Notes: a model not told the origin generated them from the letters alone. A stretch of 64,000 nucleotides of DNA from an uncultured Alistipes sp. (GCA_910577475.1 CAJTLJ010000008.1:50281-114280); one strand, 5' to 3'. Positions 53,681-62,968 are shown, counted from the stretch's first letter. Program-made: numbers and translations.

Positions 53681-54760
53681 ATGAAAGGATATTCGGAATT
53701 GAAAAGATGGATAACACCGCTCTTTTGTGCGGTATGCGCCGTGTCGTGCATGGACTACGGGCCGATGGATACCGAAGATTTTCAAATCGACGGATCGGGT
53801 GTGCATGGTCTATTCATCACCAACGAGGGGAATTTCATGTATGGCAACGCCTCGCTGTCGTACTACGACCCTGCGACCAAGCGTGTCGAGAACGAGGTTT
53901 TCGCACGCGCCAACGGCTTCAAACTGGGCGATGTGGCGCAGTCGATGGTCATCCGCAACGGCATCGGCTGGGTGGTGGTGAACAATTCGGGGGTGATTTT
54001 CGCCATAGACATCAATACATTCAAGGAGGTGGGGCGCATTACGGGTTTCACCTCTCCCCGCTACATTCACTTCCTGAGCGATGAAAAGGCTTACGTCACA
54101 CAGATCTGGGATCCGCGCATCTATATCGTCAACCCCAAAACCTATGAGATTACAGGTTATGTCGAAACCGACATGGACTACGAATCGGGATCCACGGAGC
54201 AGATGGTGCAATATGGCAAGTATGTATTCACGAACTGCTGGTCGTACCAGAACCGAATATTGAAGATAGACACCGAACGGGACGAAGTCGTGGACGAACT
54301 CGTCGTGGGCATTCAGCCGACGTCGCTTGTTATGGACTGCAACGACAAAATGTGGACCGTTACCGACGGCGGTTACGAAGGCTCGCCTTACGGGCACGAA
54401 GCTCCGTCACTGTACTGTATTGATGCAAAGACCTTCACCGTGGAGAAACAATTCAAATTCCAGTTCGGCGACTGGCCCTCGGAGGTGCAGCTCAACGGCA
54501 CGCGCGACACGCTCTATTTCATCAACAAATCCATCTGGAAACTGTCTGTCGAGGCCGACAATTTTCCGGTCAAGCCGTTCATCCCCTATCAGAATACGCT
54601 CTATTACGGGCTGACCGTCGACCCTGTTACGTCGGAGGTTTACGTTGCCGACGCGATAGACTACGTGCAGAGCGGCGTGGTGCTGCGCTACTCGCCCGAA
54701 GGCGAGCTGCTCGACCAATTCAACGTGGGAATCATTCCCGGCGCATTCTGCTGGCGATAA
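53681..54760 (+). CDS. BtuG-like surface beta-propeller lipoprotein
   Basis: 359 residues. Leader ending LFCAVCAVSC, then MDYGPMDTED. The chain is built of repeated four-strand blades: HGLFITNEGNFMYGNASLSY, YYDPATKRVENEVF, GFKLGDVAQSMVIRNGIGWV, IDINTFKEVGRITGF, SPRYIHFLSDEKAYVTQIWD, YIVNPKTYEITGYVE, and further units to the end. This is the DUF5074/YncE propeller pattern of BtuG, the surface protein that captures cobalamin with high affinity and caps BtuB in Bacteroides. In the same riboswitch-controlled operon as btuB. The assignment is good at family level; binding has not been shown for this protein. Confidence 0.82.
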   Translation: MKGYSELKRWITPLFCAVCAVSCMDYGPMDTEDFQIDGSGVHGLFITNEGNFMYGNASLSYYDPATKRVENEVFARANGFKLGDVAQSMVIRNGIGWVVVNNSGVIFAIDINTFKEVGRITGFTSPRYIHFLSDEKAYVTQIWDPRIYIVNPKTYEITGYVETDMDYESGSTEQMVQYGKYVFTNCWSYQNRILKIDTERDEVVDELVVGIQPTSLVMDCNDKMWTVTDGGYEGSPYGHEAPSLYCIDAKTFTVEKQFKFQFGDWPSEVQLNGTRDTLYFINKSIWKLSVEADNFPVKPFIPYQNTLYYGLTVDPVTSEVYVADAIDYVQSGVVLRYSPEGELLDQFNVGIIPGAFCWR

Positions 54761-54773
54761 TTAAAGAGTAAAT

Positions 54774-56588
54774 ATGAATCTATACAAGCTATTTTTCACA
54801 CTCCTGCTCGCCGCGATTGCAGGATGCAGCAGGGATGAGCTGATTACACAGGAGATCGAAATGACACCCGTCATAACGTTCGATGTTAATCCGGCTATCT
54901 ACACGGCAAAGGTCGGACGCGAATTTACAATCTCGCCTACTTACCGCTATGCCGAGCGGGCCGTTTACGCATGGAAACTCGAATCGACCGGCAAAATCAT
55001 ATCGACCGATCCGCAACTGGTTTACCGGTTCGACCGGACACAGAAAACGGAGGATGGGAAACAGGGATACTACATGAGTCTTAACGTTACTACGCCCGAA
55101 GGCTCGGCTACCGAACAGCTTTTCGTGGAGGTTCTCGAACAGATGCCGCCCGTAATCACATTCCCCGGCGGGCAGAGCATGGAAATCACCCGAGGCCGTC
55201 GGTGTACCATATCGCCCGACGTGCGGGGCAGCCAGACGGCGACATACCGCTGGACATTGCTCCGTCCGGGAGCGACCGTTCCCGAACCGGTTGGCAACGG
55301 GGCGACCTGCGAGTTCTGCGGACAGGAGGTCGGGCTGTATCATCTTCGTCTGCAAACCGAGAACGAGGATGGCTGCGATGACAAGACCCTCGAAATAAAC
55401 GTCGTCAAGGCCGTTCCGATCACCGTTACCGTAGCTCCCATAGGCCGCAAATACGACGGACTGACGCGCAATGTGGCTCTCGGCCGCTCGACCACCCTGC
55501 GGCCGTATGTATGGAATGCAAATGACCCGGCATATTGCTGGACAATCGACGGACAGGTGGTTTCGACCGATGCTGCGTTCACCTTCACGCCGACCGCGAA
55601 GGGCAGCACGAAAGTGCTCTTCACCGTGACCGACACGACGGCCGAGGGAGAGGAAATGACATCGGCGGAACTCGAATTCACGGTCGTATGCTGCGATGCG
55701 GAGGGCACGCATCGGCGCAGTGCTTCGTCGGCAGGAAGTGCTGAGTGGACCACGGTGTATGAATACACTCCCGCACCGGGTCAGTTCATCAACGAACTTG
55801 TTTCGGGCGGCTTCGTCGGCAACGAAACCACACCCGAAGCCGCCGTCGCCTACGCCGAAGACAGATTGCGCAAGAGAACATGGGTTTCGCTCGGCGGCTG
55901 GGGAGGATATATCGTCGTTGGGTTCGACCACAGTATTGACAACTCGGCAGGCTATCGCGACGGATACAACTTCTCGATTACGGGAAATGCTTTCGAAGGG
56001 TCATCCGAGCCGGGTATCGTATGGGTGATGCAGGACACCGACGGCAACGGCTTCCCCGACGACGAGTGGTTCCAGCTCCGAGGTTCGGAGTACGGCAAGC
56101 CGGAAACCATTGAGGATTATGCGGTAACCTATTATCGCCCCACCTATTCGGGCGCAGACGTCCAGTGGAAGGACAACCGCGGTGCAGTCGGCAAAATCGA
56201 CTACCTGAAACAGTATCACGACCAGTCGAGTTACTATCCTGCATGGATTGGCGCGGACAGCTATACCCTCTACGGCACATGTCTCAAACACCGCACCTAC
56301 GACCGTTCCGGCAACGGGACATATTGGGTGAACGGCGAGTACGACTGGGGCTATGCCGACAATCTGGGCGAAGACCGTCTTTCGGATGATGACAATGCCG
56401 CCGCCGGAGCGATGAAAATATACTTCAAGATTTCGAATGCGGTGGATGCTGCCGGCAATCCTGCAGGATTGAAATACATCGACTTCATAAAGGTGCAGAC
56501 CGGAGTCAACATGAAGGCCGGATGGCTGGGCGAAAATTCCACGGAAGTATTCGGATTCACGGACGAAAATCTCAATCAGGGACAATAA
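54774..56588 (+). CDS. PKD-like-domain surface lipoprotein of the B12 operon
   Basis: 604 residues. Leader MNLYKLFFTLLLAAIAGC, then SRDELITQE. Residues ~30-310 contain three PKD/Ig-like repeats (FTISPTYRYAERAVYAWKLE; TISPDVRGSQTATYRWTLL; TLRPYVWNANDPAYCWTID). Residues ~325-604 form a separate domain starting TVYEYTPAPGQFINELVSGG, with GGWGGYIVVGFDHSIDNSAG, VMQDTDGNGFPDDEWFQLRG (Ca-binding-like DxDxNGxPDDE) and ADNLGEDRLSDDDNA. Proteins with this layout are found in other Bacteroidetes cobalamin loci, as far as I recall; the function is not established. It follows BtuG by 13 bases. Confidence 0.75.
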   Translation: MNLYKLFFTLLLAAIAGCSRDELITQEIEMTPVITFDVNPAIYTAKVGREFTISPTYRYAERAVYAWKLESTGKIISTDPQLVYRFDRTQKTEDGKQGYYMSLNVTTPEGSATEQLFVEVLEQMPPVITFPGGQSMEITRGRRCTISPDVRGSQTATYRWTLLRPGATVPEPVGNGATCEFCGQEVGLYHLRLQTENEDGCDDKTLEINVVKAVPITVTVAPIGRKYDGLTRNVALGRSTTLRPYVWNANDPAYCWTIDGQVVSTDAAFTFTPTAKGSTKVLFTVTDTTAEGEEMTSAELEFTVVCCDAEGTHRRSASSAGSAEWTTVYEYTPAPGQFINELVSGGFVGNETTPEAAVAYAEDRLRKRTWVSLGGWGGYIVVGFDHSIDNSAGYRDGYNFSITGNAFEGSSEPGIVWVMQDTDGNGFPDDEWFQLRGSEYGKPETIEDYAVTYYRPTYSGADVQWKDNRGAVGKIDYLKQYHDQSSYYPAWIGADSYTLYGTCLKHRTYDRSGNGTYWVNGEYDWGYADNLGEDRLSDDDNAAAGAMKIYFKISNAVDAAGNPAGLKYIDFIKVQTGVNMKAGWLGENSTEVFGFTDENLNQGQ

Positions 56589-56598
56589 CACGTGGCGT

Positions 56599-58755
56599 AT
56601 GAAGAAACTGTTTTGTATTATCGGTTGTCTGGCGTTAGCCGGTTGCAACAGCGGGAGCGAGGAAGGTCCGTTGAGTGCCGAAAACCGTATCATCTCATTC
56701 TCGATAACGAGTGGGGATATGGTTTATGACGCGACTGTCACGGATAACGGGATCACCGTGAGTGTGCCGTACAATATTTCACTGGCGAATGCCTCGGCAC
56801 GCGTGGCACTCAGCGATGCCGCGGCAATCCGCCCCGACCTTGCGACCATCTCCGACTGGAATCAGGAGTGGCAGTTCCTTGTTACTTCGGCAGACGGGGT
56901 GCACGACCGCAGCTACCGGTATTCGGTGGAGCGCACGGATATAGTTTCGACCGGCAGTATGACGCTGCGCACACAAAAAGATGTCGATGCTTTCGCTGCA
57001 AATGCCTACAATGTGATCGAAGGGGATCTCATTATCGGTAGCGAAACCGAAACGGACGACCCGATCGAGAATCTCGACGGACTTGCGGCGTTGAACTCCG
57101 TTCGCGGGGCGCTGGTCGTTACCGATGCCTGCCATGTAAAGGATTTGGGCGGTCTGTCGAGCCTCGCATTCTGCGGTTCGCTTGCAATAGGCTTCGCCGA
57201 TGCGCCCCACACCTCGCTGCAAGCACTCAATCTTCCGGCACTTGAAGAGGTTGCAGGAGATTTACAGATATTCGGCACTTCACTGCGAACGGTATATATC
57301 AATGCCCTGCAACGAGTTGCGGGGAGCCTGCATATCGGGGCAAAACAGCTCGTCGAGTTTATGACCGACGAACTGACGGAGGTCGAGGAAAATCTGACAT
57401 TGTGCGGGGCACTTTCCGACAAAACGGAGGGTACCTCTCCATGCAATCAACTATTTCTGCCAAAACTCGCTCGTGTCGGCGGCACAGTCACGCTCTCGCA
57501 TTTCGGCAGTCTGTCGGGATTGGCGACCTCGTTCGGAGCACTGACCTCGGCCGGAGGCGTGTGCTACGAACAGCTTGCCATGGCCAATACCTTCGAATTT
57601 CCGCAACTCGAAAAATCCGGAGCGATTCGGCTCGACGGCTGCCCGCTGCTGCGAAGCATCGTGTTGCCGAAACTCACCGCCGCGGCATCGTTCTCGGTCG
57701 AGGAGTGTCCTGCCGTCGTTGAAACGAATTTCGCCACGTTGGAGCGCGTCGACGGCGACATCTGCCTGCGGACGTTGCCCATGGTCACGGATTTAGGAGC
57801 GCTCTTTCCCCGCCTCACGGCCGTCGGGGGCGATTTGACCATCGACGATCTGCCGTCGCTGTCAGGCGCAGTCGATTTTTCGCATTGCTCGTTCGCTCCG
57901 GGCAGTACGGTTTCGCTGCGATTCGTCTCTGTGCCGAAAATCACAGAAATACGTGGCGATTCGTTCGGCGGGTCACTGATGCTCGATGCCTCGGCACTCG
58001 CGCAGCAGCCCGCGGCGATGCCCTTCGACATCATCGGATTCCGCGAGGTCGGGACTCTGCGCATTGTCGGCTTTACGGCTGTTTCGTCCATTGTTCTGCC
58101 GACCGCCGCATGCGAGAATCTTTATGTCGAGAATTGCGGTTCGCAATCACCGTTCACTCTTTCTCTTCCGAATCTCACGGAGGTGCGGGGGACTCTCCTG
58201 CTGCGCAACTGCGGAAAATCCGGAGCGGAAAACCGCGCGTCGTTTCCGAAGCTGAAAAATGTCGGCAGGCAGCTTGCCATGTATGTGCGCGGTTCGGCAT
58301 TCTCCTCGTTCGAACTGCCCCAGCTCGAAACGGTCGGCAACGGCGAACGGATTTCGGACGATTCATCGGACGACTACGCCTTCTACACGATGCCTTCGGG
58401 GTGCGCCGGAGCATTTATCCTGCCGAAACTACGACGTGTCGACGGCAACATGCTTGTGTCGACATGGAGCAGCACAACAGACCGGACGACCTCGTTCGAG
58501 TTTCCCGCACTCGAAACCGTAACCGGCAGACTGTTCATCGGCCATGACCGATATCCGAACCGCTCGGTGCGCTCGCTCGACTTCCCGTCGCTCGTCGAAG
58601 CCGACGCAGTATATATCGGCAATCTTAAATCGGTTGCAGACTTTTCGACGTTCCGCCAAGTGTTGCCACGACTCTCGGCAGAAACGTGGACGGTTGAAAA
58701 TTGCGGAGCAAACCCCTCTTACGAACAGATGACAAATGCCTCTGCCGGCGAATAG
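56599..58755 (+). CDS. L-domain/LRR-like surface lipoprotein of the B12 operon
   Basis: 718 residues. Leader MKKLFCIIGCLALAGC, then NSGSEEGP. Residues ~28-110 are a DUF5018-like beta domain (IISFSITSGDMVYDATVTDN). Residues ~120-700 are a long solenoid of receptor-L/LRR-type turns: ENLDGLAALNSVRGALVVTD, LNLPALEEVAGDLQIFGTSL, FPKLKNVGRQLAMYVRGSAF, FEFPALETVTGRLFIGH. Unlike the LRR protein at 47081, the repeat consensus here is LPxLxxVxGxLxI. It sits 10 bases after the PKD-like gene and 12 bases before btuB. Surface binding is likely; the ligand is unknown. Confidence 0.75.
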   Translation: MKKLFCIIGCLALAGCNSGSEEGPLSAENRIISFSITSGDMVYDATVTDNGITVSVPYNISLANASARVALSDAAAIRPDLATISDWNQEWQFLVTSADGVHDRSYRYSVERTDIVSTGSMTLRTQKDVDAFAANAYNVIEGDLIIGSETETDDPIENLDGLAALNSVRGALVVTDACHVKDLGGLSSLAFCGSLAIGFADAPHTSLQALNLPALEEVAGDLQIFGTSLRTVYINALQRVAGSLHIGAKQLVEFMTDELTEVEENLTLCGALSDKTEGTSPCNQLFLPKLARVGGTVTLSHFGSLSGLATSFGALTSAGGVCYEQLAMANTFEFPQLEKSGAIRLDGCPLLRSIVLPKLTAAASFSVEECPAVVETNFATLERVDGDICLRTLPMVTDLGALFPRLTAVGGDLTIDDLPSLSGAVDFSHCSFAPGSTVSLRFVSVPKITEIRGDSFGGSLMLDASALAQQPAAMPFDIIGFREVGTLRIVGFTAVSSIVLPTAACENLYVENCGSQSPFTLSLPNLTEVRGTLLLRNCGKSGAENRASFPKLKNVGRQLAMYVRGSAFSSFELPQLETVGNGERISDDSSDDYAFYTMPSGCAGAFILPKLRRVDGNMLVSTWSSTTDRTTSFEFPALETVTGRLFIGHDRYPNRSVRSLDFPSLVEADAVYIGNLKSVADFSTFRQVLPRLSAETWTVENCGANPSYEQMTNASAGE

Positions 58756-58767
58756 AATGATGATGTT

Positions 58768-60879
58768 ATGAAATATATTTTGATATTCTGGCTCTCCATT
58801 ACTGCGTTCGACGCTTACGGGCAGGAGAAAGAACCGGTAAAAAAAAGCGACTGGTGGAATCGGAATCCCTCCTATGTCGTCCCAATCGACGAGGTTTTTG
58901 TCTCTGCACGACGACCGATGAAGGAAATCGGCATCCAGCAGACGAAACTCGATTCGACCGTATTGAAAGAGAACATCGCTCTGTCGATGGCCGATGTGCT
59001 GACTTTCAATTCGTCGATTTTCGTCAAACAATACGGTCGCGCGACGCTCTCGACGGTGGCATTCCGCGGTACGTCGCCCTCACACACGCAGGTGACGTGG
59101 AACGGCATGCGTATCAACTCGCCGATGCTGGGCATGACCGACTTTTCGATGATTCCGGCCTACTTCATCGACGACGCCTCGCTACTGCACGGAACATCGT
59201 CAGTCAACGAAACGGGCGGCGGATTAGGCGGTGCGGTGAAACTCTCCACACGACCTGCCGACGCCGACGGCTTCGGATTGCAATACGTGCAGGGGGTCGG
59301 ATCGTTCAAGACCTTCGACGAGTTTCTGCGCCTGACCTACGGCGACAAACACTGGCAAGTGTCGACCCGCGCGGTCTGCTCCTCGTCGGACAACGACTTC
59401 AAGTATCGCAATTACAACAAGAAGATGAACGTTTACGATGACGAGCACAACATAGTGGACAGCTACTATCCCGTCGAACGCAACAAATGCGGCGCTTTCC
59501 GTGATTTTCACCTTTTGCAGGAGGTTTACTACAATACGGGCCGCGGCGACCGTTTAGGATTGCAGGCATGGTATCTCGATTCGCGCCGCGGCGTGCCGAT
59601 GCTCTCGGTCGACCACCGTTCCGACAGCGAATATGTCAACGAACAGCGGGAGCGGACATTCCGCGGCATCCTTTCGTGGAGTCATCTGCGCAAAAACTGG
59701 AAAGTCGGAGCGCATGCAGGCTACATCCACACATGGCAGGGTTACGACTTTTCGCAGGACAAAGGCAACGGCGTGATGGCCGAGATGATTCGCTCGCGCA
59801 GCTGGATAGATACCTTTTACGGGCAGGCCGAGGGTGAATATTATCTCGGCCGCAAATGGCTGTTTACCGCAAATGTCTCCGTACATCAGCACTTCGTCCG
59901 CAGCAAAGACAAAAACGTGCTGGAACTAAACTCGCAGACGCTGGCACAGGGCAACAAGAAAAAAGTTGTCGTGGGCTACGACAAGGGACGTGCCGAGGTG
60001 TCGGCCTACGCTTCGGCCAAATGGATGCCTACCGACCGATTGGGGCTGTCGGTAGCGCTGCGCGAGGAGATGTACGGCGGGGAGTGGTCGCCCGTCATTC
60101 CGGCGTTCTTTGCCGATTACCTGCTCTCGAAGCACGGCAACGTCACGGCCAAGGCTTCCGTATCGCGCAACTACCGCTTCCCGACCCTGAACGACCTCTA
60201 CTTCCTGCCGGGCGGCAATCCCGACCTGAAAAAAGAGCACGGAGTGACCTACGATACCGGCGTTTCGTTTGCCATAGGCAAAGCGGGGAAATACACGCTT
60301 TCGGGATCGGCGACGTGGTTCGATTCCTACATCGACGACTGGATTGTGTGGCTGCCGACGTTCAAGGGATTCTGGACGCCGAAGAACGTCAAAGAGGTGC
60401 ATGCCTACGGGGTCGAACTGAAGGCCGACGCCACGGTGCAATTATCCAATGATTGGCAGCTGGGCGGCGACGCCTCTTTCTCGTGGACGCCGTCCATCAA
60501 CAACGGCGATCCGGTGGACTGGGCTGACAAGGCGATCGGCAAACAGTTGGTCTATGTCCCCGAATACTCTGCTTCAGCGACGGGGCGGCTCTCCTATAAG
60601 TCGTGGCGGTTTATCTACAAGTGGTGCTATTACAGCGAACGCTTCACCACCTCGGACAACGACATGAAAAGTAAAATCTCGCGCGTGAAACCCTATTACA
60701 TGAGCGACGTGTCCCTCGAAAAGTTGTTTTCGCCGCACTGGGCTGAACTTTCGGTCAAAGCGGCGGTGAAAAATCTCTTCAACGAAGAGTACGAATCGGT
60801 GCTGTCGCGCCCCATGCCACGCATGAACTTCGAGGTGTTTCTCGATATACGTCCCAAATGGGGAAAGAAAATGAGATGA
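58768..60879 (+). CDS. btuB: BtuB-type TonB-dependent outer membrane receptor
   Basis: 703 residues; a 22-strand outer membrane transporter predicted to import cobalamin with TonB energy. Signal peptide MKYILIFWLSITAFDAYGQ; TonB-box-like VDEVFVSAR equivalent (IDEVFVSARRP) near residue 40. The plug domain (about 50-165) has SMADVLTFNSSIFVKQYGRA, STVAFRGTSPSHTQVTWNGM and NETGGGLGGAVKLSTRP. The barrel ends MNFEVFLDIRPKWGKKMR. The barrel includes the conserved block VSRNYRFPTLNDLYFLPGGN and NPDLKKEHG. The substrate is inferred from the riboswitch and the BtuG-like neighbours. It is the last gene of the operon, 12.6 kb downstream of the first start codon. Confidence 0.88.
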   Translation: MKYILIFWLSITAFDAYGQEKEPVKKSDWWNRNPSYVVPIDEVFVSARRPMKEIGIQQTKLDSTVLKENIALSMADVLTFNSSIFVKQYGRATLSTVAFRGTSPSHTQVTWNGMRINSPMLGMTDFSMIPAYFIDDASLLHGTSSVNETGGGLGGAVKLSTRPADADGFGLQYVQGVGSFKTFDEFLRLTYGDKHWQVSTRAVCSSSDNDFKYRNYNKKMNVYDDEHNIVDSYYPVERNKCGAFRDFHLLQEVYYNTGRGDRLGLQAWYLDSRRGVPMLSVDHRSDSEYVNEQRERTFRGILSWSHLRKNWKVGAHAGYIHTWQGYDFSQDKGNGVMAEMIRSRSWIDTFYGQAEGEYYLGRKWLFTANVSVHQHFVRSKDKNVLELNSQTLAQGNKKKVVVGYDKGRAEVSAYASAKWMPTDRLGLSVALREEMYGGEWSPVIPAFFADYLLSKHGNVTAKASVSRNYRFPTLNDLYFLPGGNPDLKKEHGVTYDTGVSFAIGKAGKYTLSGSATWFDSYIDDWIVWLPTFKGFWTPKNVKEVHAYGVELKADATVQLSNDWQLGGDASFSWTPSINNGDPVDWADKAIGKQLVYVPEYSASATGRLSYKSWRFIYKWCYYSERFTTSDNDMKSKISRVKPYYMSDVSLEKLFSPHWAELSVKAAVKNLFNEEYESVLSRPMPRMNFEVFLDIRPKWGKKMR

Positions 60880-61101
60880 CATACGGCGGCGGTCTTTTCA
60901 TCACGGAAACCTTTGCAACCTTTTTCTGTAATTAAATCCGCCACCGCTTTTTGAACAGATGGAAACAGAACGGCTAATAAAGATTAGTGACTGAGTATTA
61001 TTTGCCAAAACACTTGTTCGGCTTCCGTTTTTAATACCGAAGAGAACGGGTGTTTCCCGTTGTAGTGGTCATTCAGAGTTCATGAACAGCCACTTATGCT
61101 T

Positions 61102-61141
61102 TCACAATATATTCATGTGAACTCACATAAATATATTGTGA
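61102..61141. repeat. 19-bp near-perfect inverted repeat (hairpin)
   Basis: 61102-61120 and 61123-61141 are reverse complements with one mismatch and a 2-base centre; arms start and end TCACAATATAT / ATATATTGTGA. Confidence 0.6.
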
Positions 61142-61214
61142 GTCTCCGTAGCACTCAGCCATCGTGCTGCCGATTGAAGTACTTACACAGGCTTGCCTGA
61201 TGCCAGTTATAGCC

Positions 61215-61242
61215 CCTTCGGGGGAGCCTAATCCCCCGAAGG
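61215..61242. repeat. 10-bp perfect GC-rich hairpin
   Basis: CCTTCGGGGG (61215-61224) pairs with CCCCCGAAGG (61233-61242) around an 8-base loop, about 75 bases from the previous hairpin. Possible structured RNA or terminator without a T tract. Confidence 0.5.
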
Positions 61243-61741
61243 TCTCACGACCTCGGGAACGATGCCACTCAATCTGCAAGCAGAGTAGGCTGTAATGTAC
61301 AATATAGCGGTTTTGAATTAGTGGCAAATGCACGGTAAAATTTGTTACTTAATTGTCGCCCGATAATGCGCTATAATATGGCGAATGACTGACAATATAA
61401 GGGAAGCGAAAGAGAAAAATGGGGTGTGCGTTTTCCGGTGAAAGCGCGTCTTTGGCGTTCCAAATATGATAACTGCGACCGCAGGTAATCCTGTTATAGT
61501 CATTGCATCGCCGACATTTGCCCGCACCAATGCCACGCTTATAGTCGGTTTCGTAGTTGCCATTTATAGGCAAAGCGGATATACAGGTCATTGCAAAGAA
61601 GATGATACAACTGCATCTTTCCCGAAGGTGCGATATCCACGTATACAACCAGTGTGCTTGCCGATTCTATATCACGTTTCGGCAGCAATTACTCTTTCAC
61701 AAAAAACCGTTTAATTTAATTTGCGACTATATATACCCACC

Positions 61742-61755
61742 ATAGTAAAGTAAAG
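61742..61755 (+). repeat. right copy of 14-bp direct repeat (candidate att site beside int)
   Basis: ATAGTAAAGTAAAG, identical to 45531-45544; it lies 28 bases from the 3' end of the tyrosine recombinase gene, where attachment sites commonly sit. Confidence 0.5.
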
Positions 61756-61783
61756 CGTTTCCCGAAGTGATTTTGATTCCATA

Positions 61784-62929
61784 TCAGCCGAACACCGAGT
61801 TTACCAGATTAACCGCATCATTCTTCTTCTGATTGACTATTTTTGCATATACCTGCGTTACCTTGACATCCGAATGGCCGAGCAGCTTGCTCACGGTGTA
61901 GAGGTCTGCACCCAGCGTCAGCATCATCGTTGCAAAGGTATGGCGGGCCGTGTGAAATGTTACATGCTTCTTTAATCCGGCTTGTTCCGCCCACTTCGCC
62001 AGTCCGGGATTGACATACTCGACACGTGGTATGACGAAAACCTTATCCTCCGCAGCTTTGTCGCCACGTTCCGGCATCCATTTCATCGCCTGTTCCGACA
62101 ACGGAACATATATCGGGTCTTTCGTCTTTTGCATAACTATCTCCAAGCTATATGCACCTCTGTCGCAGACGACGTTCTTCCACTGCAACGCCATAATGTC
62201 GCTGATACGAAGACCGCAAAAGCAGGAGAACAGATACGCATTCTTGATGTCTGTTAGACTCTCTTTCGGATAGGGCGTATTCATCAGTTGCTTTACCTCG
62301 CCTATGGTCAGATACTCACGCTTGCTCTCCGGCTCTTTTATCTTGTCACGCTTGTCAATCTTGTTGAACGGGTTTTCGCGCAACAAGTCTTCTCGAACAG
62401 CAGCGTTCAGGGCACAGTTCAGCATACTGTAATAGTTCCGCAGCGTAAAGTTCGACGGCTTGCGTCCCTGAGGATTGTAATCGGTTTGCAGGAACCGCAG
62501 ATAACCGAGGCAGAAATCTTTGTCGACATTGCTTAACAGCATACGCTCGCCGGCATACATTTTCAGTATCTTGATAGTCGTCATAATAAGCCGACCGTCT
62601 TTCTTGCCTCGCTTTGCCTGTGCCTCCATATAGGTCTTCATCCAGTCGAGCAGATAGACTTTCTTGTAGGTATTCTTAATTCCGACCTCGCCCGTTGTAA
62701 GCTCGATGATGCGCTGCGACTTTACCTTGTTGGCGGCAAGCATAGTCGTTGCGTTCTGCTTGCGGTCGGCAGCACTTCTTTCGGGGATGAGATACAGTTT
62801 AAGTGGCTCGTATGTCCGTTTGCCGTGACGATAGATATCCAAATAGAGCGACTTGCTGCCGTCAGCAAGTGTTCTCATTCGTATCTTTACGGGCTCTTTT
62901 ACTTTTGCCGGTTTCTTGATTCTTGCCAT
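61784..62929 (-). CDS. tyrosine recombinase / phage-type integrase
   Basis: 381 residues from the ATG at 62929. Catalyses site-specific recombination for integration and excision. Layout: an N-terminal arm-binding domain rich in basic residues (MARIKKPAKVKEPVKIRMRT), a SAM-like core-binding domain (about 90-185; KKVYLLDWMKTYMEAQAK), and a catalytic domain with Arg241 in CGLRISDIMAL, the HTARH box (His326, Arg329), His352 in LLGHSDVKVTQVYAKI, and nucleophile Tyr361. All catalytic residues are present, so it looks functional. The frame is open to 63052, but the extension covers a promoter box (TACCTTTG on the minus strand at 62968-62961). It resembles integrases of Bacteroides mobilisable and conjugative elements. 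Confidence 0.93.
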   Translation of the reverse strand: MARIKKPAKVKEPVKIRMRTLADGSKSLYLDIYRHGKRTYEPLKLYLIPERSAADRKQNATTMLAANKVKSQRIIELTTGEVGIKNTYKKVYLLDWMKTYMEAQAKRGKKDGRLIMTTIKILKMYAGERMLLSNVDKDFCLGYLRFLQTDYNPQGRKPSNFTLRNYYSMLNCALNAAVREDLLRENPFNKIDKRDKIKEPESKREYLTIGEVKQLMNTPYPKESLTDIKNAYLFSCFCGLRISDIMALQWKNVVCDRGAYSLEIVMQKTKDPIYVPLSEQAMKWMPERGDKAAEDKVFVIPRVEYVNPGLAKWAEQAGLKKHVTFHTARHTFATMMLTLGADLYTVSKLLGHSDVKVTQVYAKIVNQKKNDAVNLVNSVFG

Positions 62930-62960
62930 TCTGTATTGAGTCTCAATGTCATTGTATCGG

Positions 62961-62968
62961 CAAAGGTA
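62961..62968 (-). promoter_or_regulatory. -7 promoter box of the integrase gene
   Basis: TACCTTTG on the minus strand, 31 bases before the ATG. The tandem CGTAACA motif at 62989-63010 overlaps the expected -33 region, so the integrase may repress its own gene. Confidence 0.5.

Larger units (their letters stand above)
60880..61741. other. intergenic region between btuB and the integrase gene
   Basis: About 860 bases, AT-rich. Open frames of up to about 100 codons occur but none shows a family motif or a good start, so I call no gene. It contains two strong hairpins (61102-61141 and 61215-61242) and a GTAACAAA motif on the minus strand near 61340. A weak terminator-like inverted repeat ending GCCACCGCTTTTTG near 60940-60953 may stop the btuB transcript. 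Confidence 0.5.

Noticed and set aside
61094..61333. 79-codon minus-strand frame
   Set aside because: It spans both hairpins; coding through two strong inverted repeats is unlikely.
61349..61714. Open frames of 72-99 codons on both strands before the integrase
   Set aside because: Overlapping frames on both strands, no family motif, no convincing ribosome-binding site; not called as genes.
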